From: Planctomycetaceae bacterium
GTDB taxonomy: Bacteria; Planctomycetota; Planctomycetia; Planctomycetales; Planctomycetaceae
DNA: 60,215 nt
Assembly: GCA_018699955.1 (NCBI GenBank)
Contig: JABISG010000159.1
Location: 1 to 60,215, forward strand
Direction: 5' to 3'
The position numbers and the translations under genes are program-made. The notes under the pieces were generated by a model. It searched no databases, was not told the DNA's origin, and saw only the letters and a list, made by a program, of their open reading frames with translations. Each line of letters opens with the position of its first letter. Position 1 is the first letter of the stretch. Positions 24,840 to 32,265 of the stretch are shown one piece after another.

Positions 24840-25598
24840 TTATTCCGGCCGACCGTTGTCTGCGGGTTTGTTTCCGTCAATTAGCGATTTCGCCTGTCGC
24901 GCGAAACGGCGGCCGAGCAATTCGTAGCCTTCCTTCGTGTAATGCAGGTCGTTGCGTTTCTTGCCGTTTTTCTCTTTGTCATTTAAGTCGTCACAGTCAA
25001 CCCATGCCCCGCGCTTGTCGTTGGCAGCGACATCGAGTTGTGCCTTGCGGACGTTTTGCCATTCGACGTCTTTTCCCCAATCGCTGAGTCGGCCGATGAC
25101 AAAGTTCATCTTCGGCTGCTTAAGGTCGCTGCGCAGGTTGGCGATGAGCTGCTTCATCGCGTCCGTATAAGCAGCACTCAGTTTCTCGCGGGCGTCGCGT
25201 TCGCCCTGCATCCAGCAAAACGTGACGGATACCGGCTGCGGATGCTTCTCGAGTAGTTCGCGGAATTGCGCGAGAATCGGTTTGTAGTAGACGGTGCCTT
25301 TGTTCTTGTCCTTGACTCGCTTCGCTTTGGTATCGATACCATTCTTCGTGGCGATGTCGTCCCACTGCTCGACCCACAACCGAATGGGCTGGCCGCCACG
25401 AGCCACCTTGAAGTAGGCGACCTCAGCATCGGGGAAGAGTTTCGCGGCTTCCGGTTCAAATCCCATTTTGGGATTCATTCCTGCCATATTCGACTGACCC
25501 GAAAGAATGAAAATGTGAACGGGTTTGTCGGCGGCAGTTCCAATGTTGGCCAGACCGATGACGACAAGAAAAGCCAACGACAGTGTGATGCGGTTCAT
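24840..25598 (-). CDS. Exported SGNH-type esterase, sialate O-acetylesterase-like
   Basis: A 252-residue exported protein. The ATG at 25598 has GGAGAG upstream and begins a signal peptide (MNRITLSLAFLVVIGLANIG). Motif SGQSNM (33-38) carries the nucleophile Ser36. ARGGQPI and FCWMQGE are the other family blocks, and DLHYTKEGY (D217, H219) completes a Ser-His-Asp set. Such enzymes remove acetyl groups from sugars. It lies upstream of, and on the same strand as, the sulfatase gene, which fits joint trimming of a decorated polysaccharide; that link is inference. Confidence 0.88.
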   Translation of the reverse strand: MNRITLSLAFLVVIGLANIGTAADKPVHIFILSGQSNMAGMNPKMGFEPEAAKLFPDAEVAYFKVARGGQPIRLWVEQWDDIATKNGIDTKAKRVKDKNKGTVYYKPILAQFRELLEKHPQPVSVTFCWMQGERDAREKLSAAYTDAMKQLIANLRSDLKQPKMNFVIGRLSDWGKDVEWQNVRKAQLDVAANDKRGAWVDCDDLNDKEKNGKKRNDLHYTKEGYELLGRRFARQAKSLIDGNKPADNGRPE

Positions 25599-25791
25599 GT
25601 GTCTCTCCGAATGCCGGATGGATTGCGCGGAACGATACCGGGACAACGATCAGCAGATACCGATCAAACATCGTAACCTATCGAGCGAGTGCCTGCGCGA
25701 TTCTCGATCCGATTTCCAAAGGAAGTCACGAGACGACAGAGCGGTGTCGGACGTTGGCGGATCGCAGCCGGCGAAATCTGCGACCGACGCA

Positions 25792-26748
25792 TCACTTGCG
25801 ATGGACGAGAAATCCCGGCACCGTCACGCGAACCGAAAACAGCGTCTTCCCGGCGGTAATATACAACGTCCGCAGGTCGTCGCCGCCGAATGTGATGTTG
25901 GTCAGCACATCTTCTGGAATGGGAATCCGGCCTCGCAATTCACCCGCCGATGACACGATCCAGATGCCGGGTGGAACGTCAGCGGTCTCGTGCGGACCGC
26001 GCGGGCGGGCAATGCCCGCTGCAATGTACAGCGTGCCTTGTTGATCGACCGCCATCCCATCACCGCCGCGTCCTGGTGCGAAGTCGAAGACGACGCGCTG
26101 GTTTGAAACCTCTCCGCTGTCGGCCAAATCGAACGCCCAGATTTTTCGGTTGCCGCCAATAGTGGGGCAACTATCGACGAGATAAAGCACCTTCTCATCC
26201 GGACTGAGCGCGATGCCGTTGGGTCGCTGGATATCGGGTTGCGAAATCGCTCGCGTCACTTCGCCGTCGGGGGAAATACGATAGACCGACTCGTGCTCCA
26301 TCTCCATCCGATTGCGGTCGTGGTAGCAAGGGTCGGTGAAGAAGATGAACCCGCTGCTGCAGGCGGCAACATCGTTCGGCGCATTGTAACGCGCGCCGTC
26401 GAAACGCTCGGTGAGGACGGTACATTCACCGGTTGAAAGATCGGTGCGAGTGAGTCGGCGGTTGCCGTCGTCATCGCCCCATTCATTGCCTTCGCAGGCA
26501 AGCAGCCGCCCCTGCGCATCGAACAGCAACCCGTTAGCACGACCACTCGGTTCGCGGAAGACCTCCAAGCTGCCGTTTGCCGAGTCGAATCGCATGATGC
26601 GATTGTTGGCGATATCGGAGAAGTAAACGTGTCCCTGCGCGTTGGCGGCCGGCCCTTCGGTGAAGGCAATCGAGGTCGCCGGTTCAACGGCGGCATCGTT
26701 CTCGACGACATCGGGTGGCAACGCAACGGAGTGGAAATCGGTGCTCAT
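25792..26748 (-). CDS. SMP-30/gluconolactonase/LRE-family protein
   Basis: A 318-residue six-bladed beta-propeller without a signal peptide. Residues that match the metal ligands of SMP-30 are E31 (FTEGPA), N125 (NAPNDVA), N177 (QRPNGIALS) and D230 (GRGGDGMAVD). This family hydrolyses sugar lactones, and a gluconolactonase-like activity is likely. The repeated pattern of strand motifs (LYLVDS, LYIAAG, LYITAG) fits the propeller. It may belong with nearby carbohydrate genes but is 190 nt from the esterase gene. Confidence 0.88.
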   Translation of the reverse strand: MSTDFHSVALPPDVVENDAAVEPATSIAFTEGPAANAQGHVYFSDIANNRIMRFDSANGSLEVFREPSGRANGLLFDAQGRLLACEGNEWGDDDGNRRLTRTDLSTGECTVLTERFDGARYNAPNDVAACSSGFIFFTDPCYHDRNRMEMEHESVYRISPDGEVTRAISQPDIQRPNGIALSPDEKVLYLVDSCPTIGGNRKIWAFDLADSGEVSNQRVVFDFAPGRGGDGMAVDQQGTLYIAAGIARPRGPHETADVPPGIWIVSSAGELRGRIPIPEDVLTNITFGGDDLRTLYITAGKTLFSVRVTVPGFLVHRK

Positions 26749-26802
26749 GGTGTGACTCGGAATGCTTGTTGAAGAGATTTGATGACACGTGATTCATCCA
26801 AC

Positions 26803-26830
26803 ACCAGCCCGCAGCGCGAGCAAGGGTTTT
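26803..26830 (-). repeat. 28-nt intergenic repeat, copy 2
   Basis: Reverse complement of the repeat at 13927-13954 with one difference in 28 positions. It lies upstream of the SMP-30 gene. Confidence 0.65.
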
Positions 26831-26892
26831 CGGCGACAATCGCAGTGTAGCCCCTTGCGTGCGCGCTTTGAAGTTACACACTTTGGCTCGGT

Positions 26893-26963
26893 GTAGCTGG
26901 ATTCGCAAGAATTCAGACGAATCCCCCTACGTACCAAATCTGAATTCTTGCGAATCCAGCTAC
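26893..26963. repeat. Perfect 25-bp inverted repeat (MITE-like)
   Basis: The 25-nt arm starting GTAGCTGGATTCGCAAGAAT (26893-26917) is repeated exactly as its complement at 26939-26963, with a 21-nt spacer. No T-run follows. The spacer partly repeats arm sequence (CGAATCC). The perfect arms suggest a recent mobile miniature element or a strong cruciform. Confidence 0.75.
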
Positions 26964-27031
26964 AAAACCGTGATACTGCAACTTCCTGACTTGCGCGACG
27001 GGCTGGTTATGCTTGATCGACAAACACGCGA

Positions 27032-27538
27032 TCACAAATTCTCGTCGTCTTCGGTCAGGCTGCCTTCGGTGAGGATGTTCAAGCCGCCCTCGGATAGCGC
27101 CTTGAGACCGGCGTCGATGTCATCGACGTAGACCGCGACTGCTCCCTGTCCGCCACGTCGGAACAACAACGGGTAACTGTAATGAATGCCCACTTCGGCT
27201 TGAAGCAGGGCGGTGCAAATTCGCACCAGCGGCTGCGGTTCGTCCGGCAGTTCGACGCCGATGATATCGGTCTCAAACACTGTGAAGCTGGAGAGGTCGA
27301 ACCGCTCACGGGCACGCTCGTAGTCGTTCACAACCAGCCGAATGAGGGCGCTGTCGATCGTATCGACGATGCTCAGCCCCATCACGCGCAGGTCTTCGCT
27401 TTCCAGATGCCGCAGCAGGTCATTCAGCACGCCGACGCGGTTTTCCAGAAACACACCAAACTGCCGCAAACAGGGCCAATCGCGGCCCCGCATCGTCGAG
27501 GAGTCGGTCAGTGCGCCGTCTCCGTATTGCATGGGCAT
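27032..27538 (-). CDS. Tandem ACT-domain protein
   Basis: A 168-residue protein with two ACT-like units, residues ~26-92 (FGVFLENRVGVLNDLLRHLE) and ~100-160 (LVRICTALLQAEVGIHYSYP). ACT domains bind amino acids and regulate enzymes. The free-standing tandem form suggests a regulator of amino-acid metabolism or an acetolactate-synthase-like subunit, but the partner gene is not adjacent. The ATG at 27538 has GAGG eight nt upstream. An acidic tail (SLTEDDENL) ends the protein. Confidence 0.8.
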   Translation of the reverse strand: MPMQYGDGALTDSSTMRGRDWPCLRQFGVFLENRVGVLNDLLRHLESEDLRVMGLSIVDTIDSALIRLVVNDYERARERFDLSSFTVFETDIIGVELPDEPQPLVRICTALLQAEVGIHYSYPLLFRRGGQGAVAVYVDDIDAGLKALSEGGLNILTEGSLTEDDENL

Positions 27539-27937
27539 GTTGTCGCCTCGTCATCCGTGAAACAAATGGGCGGAAGAATCTGTTGACTGCGTCGAATCCT
27601 GCGAGAGATCGCAAACCGGTTATGACTGTCAGGCCACTCTAGGCAACCAACGATTGCACGTCAACGAGCATCAACGATCGACATCAACCGGCGAATCCCA
27701 CGGGCCGCGTCCCGTGGGATATGTGGAGTCACTCAACGCCGCAGCCGCGGCCGGCATTCTGCTCGACGAAGCACGGCGGCAACGCACGGTACGTGCGGTG
27801 TTTGTTTAACAGTTCGGTTTGTTCAGATTAGTGCTGCAAGACAGTGCAAACTTTGCAACAATGCACGGTCGGCGTTTTTTTTTTGCGACAGCATGCCATT
27901 TCGTTCCTTGCTGGCGAACTCTCTTGAGGTTGCATCT
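27539..27937. other. Gene-free stretch with a hairpin repeat and a T-run
   Basis: No credible gene. It contains copy 2 of the CCCACGGG/CCCGTGGG repeat (27697-27718) and a run of ten T at 27877-27886. The T-run has no stem before it, so it does not look like a terminator. Confidence 0.5.
27697..27718. repeat. CCCACGGG/CCCGTGGG hairpin repeat, copy 2
   Basis: The 22-nt hairpin with loop CCGCGT, identical to copy 1 except for one loop base. It lies upstream of the ACT gene. Confidence 0.75.
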
Positions 27938-28267
27938 GTGTCGCTACACCACCCGCTGTGTCCGAAATGTGGCCATCAAATGACGCACTCTGAGGTTCGC
28001 CGTTTTACAAGCGTGACCTGCCATCGCCGCGTCGCGACGTGCCCAGAGTGCGAGACGCAACTCATTTTGTCAAAGTGGTCGTGGCGACTCTTTATCATTG
28101 GTGGGTGTGTTTTCACGGGCGGTGTATTCCTGCCACGTTTTGGAGACATCCCTCAACTCGGACTGGCGGTCGCACTACCATCTGAAGCATTTCTCGCAGT
28201 TGCTTTTCTTGGATTCTTTTTGGCTGTCGTCGGTAATGTCATGGCGAAACTAGACGAATGCACGTAG
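27938..28267 (+). CDS. Small zinc-ribbon-like membrane protein
   Basis: A 109-residue protein from the GTG at 27938, which has TTGAGG eight nt upstream. An ATG at 27893 would add 15 residues but has no ribosome site. The N-terminus carries two CxxC pairs (CPKC and CPEC, ~35 residues apart) that could bind one zinc. Two hydrophobic segments follow (residues ~48-64 and ~75-100), so it is a two-pass membrane protein. No family name can be given. Base composition is somewhat lower in GC than its neighbours. Confidence 0.65.
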   Translation: MSLHHPLCPKCGHQMTHSEVRRFTSVTCHRRVATCPECETQLILSKWSWRLFIIGGCVFTGGVFLPRFGDIPQLGLAVALPSEAFLAVAFLGFFLAVVGNVMAKLDECT

Positions 28268-28430
28268 CTAGCTGCCCGACTATGAACCGCAGTGTTCGGC
28301 ATCCAGGCTGTCTCGCCTTGAAATTTGGGCAACGATCAACAACTTGATACACTAGACCACATACACGAGCCGCTTGGTGCCGTCAGAGTGCGGCGACGGC
28401 TGTGCGAATCAGTTGGCTAAGGAAAACCCC

Positions 28431-28955
28431 ATGCGATCCACGCTGCCGATGACCCTGCTGCTTGTAACCGTCACTGCGTTCGTTGGCGGATGCGGTGAGA
28501 GTGACCCGCCGACGGACGCTGGGACGGGAGATCAAACGGCAGTGGAACAACCGGCGGCCGGGCATCCGCATTCACACGAAGGGGGCGATGCGTTGGTGTG
28601 GGTGGAGGAAGACGTTGAGCATGAGGGGTTCGTGCTGGCGTTGGGGCATCATGGCAAACATTTGCATGCGGCGGAATTTGTGGAGCCGGCCGTTTCCATC
28701 ACCCGCGACGGGGCAGCCGTCGCCGATGCCAAAGTCTTCAACAGTTTGGTTTCAGCCGATGGCGAAGAAGTCATCCGCGAGGAAGTCCCCACCATCTACG
28801 AGCCGGAAACTGAAGACGAACCGGCCCACTACGCCCAAGGCAAACTCCACCTGCCCAAGGGTTCGGCACAATTCATCATCCGCTTCCGCATCGAATTGCC
28901 CGGCGTCAAAGAGGAACTCACTCGCGATATTACGATTGATGTGGAAGACGAGTAG
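28431..28955 (+). CDS. Histidine-rich lipoprotein
   Basis: A 174-residue protein with lipobox AFVGGC (Cys21) and AAGGAAAA before the ATG at 28431. After a disordered linker, a histidine-rich stretch (HPHSHEGGD, then HHGKHLHAAEF) could bind metal. The second half is an acidic beta-domain (LHLPKGSAQFIIRFRIELPG) resembling secreted Ig-like folds. Its function is not recognised; metal handling is a possibility. It is convergent with the PKD protein gene. Confidence 0.75.
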   Translation: MRSTLPMTLLLVTVTAFVGGCGESDPPTDAGTGDQTAVEQPAAGHPHSHEGGDALVWVEEDVEHEGFVLALGHHGKHLHAAEFVEPAVSITRDGAAVADAKVFNSLVSADGEEVIREEVPTIYEPETEDEPAHYAQGKLHLPKGSAQFIIRFRIELPGVKEELTRDITIDVEDE

Positions 28956-28965
28956 GGGTGGTTTG

Positions 28966-29000
28966 AAAACTCCCTCTCCCCCATCGGGGAGAGAGGTTTT
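28966..29000. terminator. Probable bidirectional terminator
   Basis: Between two convergent genes, AAAAC-TCCCTCTCCCC pairs with GGGGAGAGAGG-TTTT around a CATC loop, with A- and T-runs at the two ends. The stem has eight perfect pairs near the loop and mismatches outside. The layout fits a rho-independent terminator working in both directions. Confidence 0.6.
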
Positions 29001-29041
29001 GAAATCGTTCCATCCACGACGGAGTGCCGGAGACGTCGAAA

Positions 29042-30107
29042 CTATTTGTTCCGCCCGTTGCCTTTGCCATTATTGCCTCCTCCGCCCCCCTTCTTGCTGT
29101 TTTTGGGGACGACAACTGCGCAGCTCGAGTTCGAGAGATTATCGAACGTGTCGAGCACGCTGACATTGATGCTGTAGGTGCGTCCGTTGCCCTTCTTGTT
29201 GGCTTCGGCTCGTAAGACGATGGTCCCCTCGAAACTTGCGGTCTCCGTATTGAAGGTGAATTGATCGGTCACATCGACCGGGCTTGAGAATCCGTCTTCG
29301 CCGTTCGTGTCTCCTGTTGTCGCACCGTCATGTTTCCCGCTGGCGTCATCGGGTTCGTCGCTGTCGAGCAAGACGGCAAGCAGGACCAGGTCTTCGGGAG
29401 CGCTACACAAATCACTTGCCAGAATCGAAACCTGAACGTCCACCAACTCGTGGTTTGCCGGTGCCAATGACGTGATATCGGTCGTGCAGGCGACTTCCGG
29501 CGGGGTCTCGTCGATCACCATGATGATGACATCGTCCGTATCGGCTGCACCATGTTCGTCGGTTACCGTTAACGTTGCGGTCGTCACACCCAACGGGAAC
29601 AACCCGGTGGGAGTGGCATTCGTTGCGTCATCGAGGAGGACGGTTGGTGGCACGCTCCATTGATACGTGATCGAATCGCCGTTGGGGTCGGACGAGGCCG
29701 TGCCATCGAGTGACACAAGAGCGACCCCCTCGATGCAGGGAAACGCGTCATCGGCACCGGCATCGGCCACCGGGCGATTTGTCACGGTTACCGATTCGCT
29801 GCGAACCCCCCGAATTGTTGCCGTGCTGCAGGCGGACGGTTTCGCCAATTGTGAGGATGCGAAACGACGATTCGGGATTGACGCTGAGAACATTGTCGCC
29901 GGATGGACAGAACAAATTTTGAATGTGTGTAATGGAGCTGGTGCTGTCGCGGTACAGGTGCGCGCAGGTGATAAAGTTCTTACTGTACTCGACGAGAACG
30001 TTGCCGTCTTCGATGATGACACTGTGAAGTTCAACGGCATCCTGAGCAAAGGATGTCGCGGTCGCGGCAAACAGAACGACGACGGAATAAAGAGCCCGAT
30101 GCAACAT
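29042..30107 (-). pseudogene. Exported PKD-domain protein with a frameshift
   Basis: The gene is split over two frames. The 5' part starts at the ATG at 30107 (GAGGGG upstream) with a signal peptide (MLHRALYSVVVLFAATATSF) and runs to about RLQHGNNSG. The other frame continues from SVTVTNRPVADAGADDA to the stop at 29042. The switch falls at a six-G run (plus-strand C at 29806-29811). The C-terminal part has a PKD-like domain (VSLDGTASSDPNGDSITYQW), an IDETPPEVAC segment and a Gly/Lys tail. One base lost or gained in the G-run would explain it; sequencing error is possible. Confidence 0.7.
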
Positions 30108-30253
30108 TAGTATTCCCCTCAAAAACTGGTTTGACAAAAGCGGAAGTTTTGTTCCCATCTCAAGAACGAGATAGTGTCACACAGAATCGAGAATCGATGT
30201 TCGTATGCGCGGTGCCGCCAATGGCCGGCGGCGGGCAGAATTGCGGTTCGCGT

Positions 30254-30874
30254 TTACGACTTGGTGTCACCGTATCGCCAGCAGTACCAGCTTGCAACCG
30301 ACGCATACGGTCGCCACGGTTCGGCGATGCGGTGGCTGGTTTTCTTGTCGGGCAGGTCACCGAGACCGTACAGATTGCGGATGTTCGTGCGGATGCCCAG
30401 GTCGTCGTGCGGGAAGACGTCGAGACGGCCCAGCGAAAAAATGAGAAACATCTGCGCCGTCCAACGGCCGATGCCCTTCACCTGCACCAGTTCGTCGATG
30501 ACGCCTTCGTCGGACTTGCGACCGATGTGATTCAACGTCAACCGACCGTCGAGTACGTTTTCGCAGAGGTCGCGCATGTAGTTGAGCTTCTGCGGCGAAA
30601 TGCCGGCTGCGCGCAGTTCGTCATCGGGCAGCCGCATCAAATTCTCAGCAGTCGGCTTTCCTGGTCCGACGGCTGCGAACAAACGCGTGCGGATCGATCG
30701 GGCGGCACTGGTCGAAATTTGTTGCGAGATAATCGAACGCACCAACACCACAAATCGGTCGCGTTCCAGTTTCAATTGAAACGGTCCGACACGGCGGATG
30801 ACATCGCGCATCACCGGATCGGCGGCACGCAGGTGTTTCAGTGCGGTGCGGACTTTTTTCGCGTCAATGCTCAT
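30254..30874 (-). CDS. AlkA-like DNA-3-methyladenine glycosylase (HhH-GPD)
   Basis: A 206-residue DNA-repair glycosylase that removes alkylated bases. LVRSIISQQIS (44-54) is the conserved substrate-pocket helix. The helix-hairpin-helix is VKGIGRWTA (132-140), and FPHDDLG (155-161) supplies the catalytic Asp (D157 or D158). Length and motifs match the short AlkA/Mag type without the N-terminal domain of E. coli AlkA. It is the first gene after a hairpin at 30901-30916 and is on the same strand as the DUF1080 gene. Confidence 0.9.
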   Translation of the reverse strand: MSIDAKKVRTALKHLRAADPVMRDVIRRVGPFQLKLERDRFVVLVRSIISQQISTSAARSIRTRLFAAVGPGKPTAENLMRLPDDELRAAGISPQKLNYMRDLCENVLDGRLTLNHIGRKSDEGVIDELVQVKGIGRWTAQMFLIFSLGRLDVFPHDDLGIRTNIRNLYGLGDLPDKKTSHRIAEPWRPYASVASWYCWRYGDTKS

Positions 30875-30900
30875 GCCGCCGATTGTAGATGCATCGACAC

Positions 30901-30916
30901 GCCCCGCAAGCGGGGC
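30901..30916. terminator. GC hairpin between same-strand genes
   Basis: GCCCCGC-AA-GCGGGGC lies 30 nt after the DUF1080 stop on the minus strand. No T-run follows, so it may be a weak terminator or a common intergenic palindrome. Confidence 0.35.
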
Positions 30917-30945
30917 GGCTAAATTCTAATCGCCATCAACCTGGT

Positions 30946-32097
30946 TTAACGGCGACCGCCGGAATAGCGCGGGTGTGCGAACTGGCGGTAGTCGATGACG
31001 TGGCGGGCTGCGCCGGAATACCGGGGATGCCGGGCGTAGTAACCGTGCGGTTGGGCGAACTGGTTTGGCGGACAGTCCAAGCTGGACGGTGTGCCGTCGT
31101 GTTGCACCAGCCAGATGTTGCGAAAGCGAACCGGGTTGCCGTGGTTCTGTAACTTCGTCGGCAGCGCTTCGGGGCCTTCGGGACGGCCGGCACCTGTCTT
31201 GTTTTTCAGTTCGACATCGTCGTGAATTAATTCGCCGTTGTGTCGCACGGTGAGCCGGGCGTTTTTGATCTTCTTGCCGGACTTGTCGAACTTTGCCGAC
31301 GTGAGGGTCAAATCGTACGTCTGCCAACGCAGTGGCGGATAACACATGTTGACGGCCGGCGGACGCTGCTTGTACAGGCCGCCGCATTCGTTGTGTACTC
31401 CTTCGAGACCGAACGAATCAAGAATCTGAACTTCATAACGGCTTTGCAGATAGACGCCGCTGTTGGAGCGACCTTGACCGCGGGCGTGCGGCATGTACGG
31501 CAGCCGAAATTCAAGGTGCAGCGTGAAATCCCGGTAGGCATCGCGGGTGTCGGCACCTTCCATCAGTAATCCGTTTTCGGTCATGCGGCCGTTCTTGAAG
31601 AGATCGGTATTCGTGCCGTCGAACAACACGGTGGCATTGTGCGACGGTCGATTGCCAACCGTCGGGCTGATGCGAAGAATCTTGTCGATACGGCTGTTTG
31701 CCGATTGACCTTCATAGGAAATCTCGGCCCGGCGACCATTCACGTCGATTGTGAACGGTCCGTCCTGCAGGCGAAGGGAATCCCCCTCCCGCATACCTGA
31801 AAGCTGTTGCTTGTCCCTGCGATTCCAGCCGGCACCGGGCAACCCGCCGGTGTAAAGCACGGCATCGAACTTGCCATCGCCCAACGCGACCACCTGCAGG
31901 CCGACATAGCCGGTTCGCCAGCTACCGTTTGCTGCGGTGCGAGCTTGCCCGAAGTATTCGCCCTGCAGCGCATAATCCTCATCAACCTGACTGATGTCGG
32001 TGGCGGCCTGTTTCTTTTTGTCCTGTGCGTGAGCGGACATTGCCCCGACAAGAACGATCGCCGAGAACATGCCCAAGAACCAAGCCGAACGACGCAT
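30946..32097 (-). CDS. Exported DUF1080 (3-keto-disaccharide hydrolase-like) protein
   Basis: A 383-residue exported protein with signal peptide (MRRSAWFLGMFSAIVLVGAM) and CAGGAG before the ATG at 32097. Residues ~45-150 form an N-terminal beta domain and ~155-345 a DUF1080 concanavalin-like domain with FTLHLEFRLPYMP and RSNSGVYLQSRYEVQILDSF. DUF1080 proteins are very frequent in Planctomycetes and include 3-keto-disaccharide hydrolases. The C-terminus has a short repeated tail (HPRYSG twice) not part of the family. Confidence 0.86.
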   Translation of the reverse strand: MRRSAWFLGMFSAIVLVGAMSAHAQDKKKQAATDISQVDEDYALQGEYFGQARTAANGSWRTGYVGLQVVALGDGKFDAVLYTGGLPGAGWNRRDKQQLSGMREGDSLRLQDGPFTIDVNGRRAEISYEGQSANSRIDKILRISPTVGNRPSHNATVLFDGTNTDLFKNGRMTENGLLMEGADTRDAYRDFTLHLEFRLPYMPHARGQGRSNSGVYLQSRYEVQILDSFGLEGVHNECGGLYKQRPPAVNMCYPPLRWQTYDLTLTSAKFDKSGKKIKNARLTVRHNGELIHDDVELKNKTGAGRPEGPEALPTKLQNHGNPVRFRNIWLVQHDGTPSSLDCPPNQFAQPHGYYARHPRYSGAARHVIDYRQFAHPRYSGGRR

Positions 32098-32265
32098 AAG
32101 ACAGCTCCTGCTGATGGATTTTGAAGCAACGAATGAACGAAACAGCCCGCTGCCGTACAGTCACGGCCGCGGGCCGAACATTCTTCCTCACTTACCTAGT
32201 TTGGCGCGCAGCCGAGGCAAGAGCAAGCGCAGCGACCGAATCGGTGGGGCTGGCTGGTTGTTCGC

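Noticed and set aside
24098..25087. 329-codon plus-strand open frame across the sulfatase and esterase genes
   Set aside because: It lies antisense to two well-supported genes and spans their spacer, which includes a GC palindrome.
27877..27886. Run of ten T as a terminator
   Set aside because: No stem-loop precedes it, and no gene ends just upstream on the plus strand.
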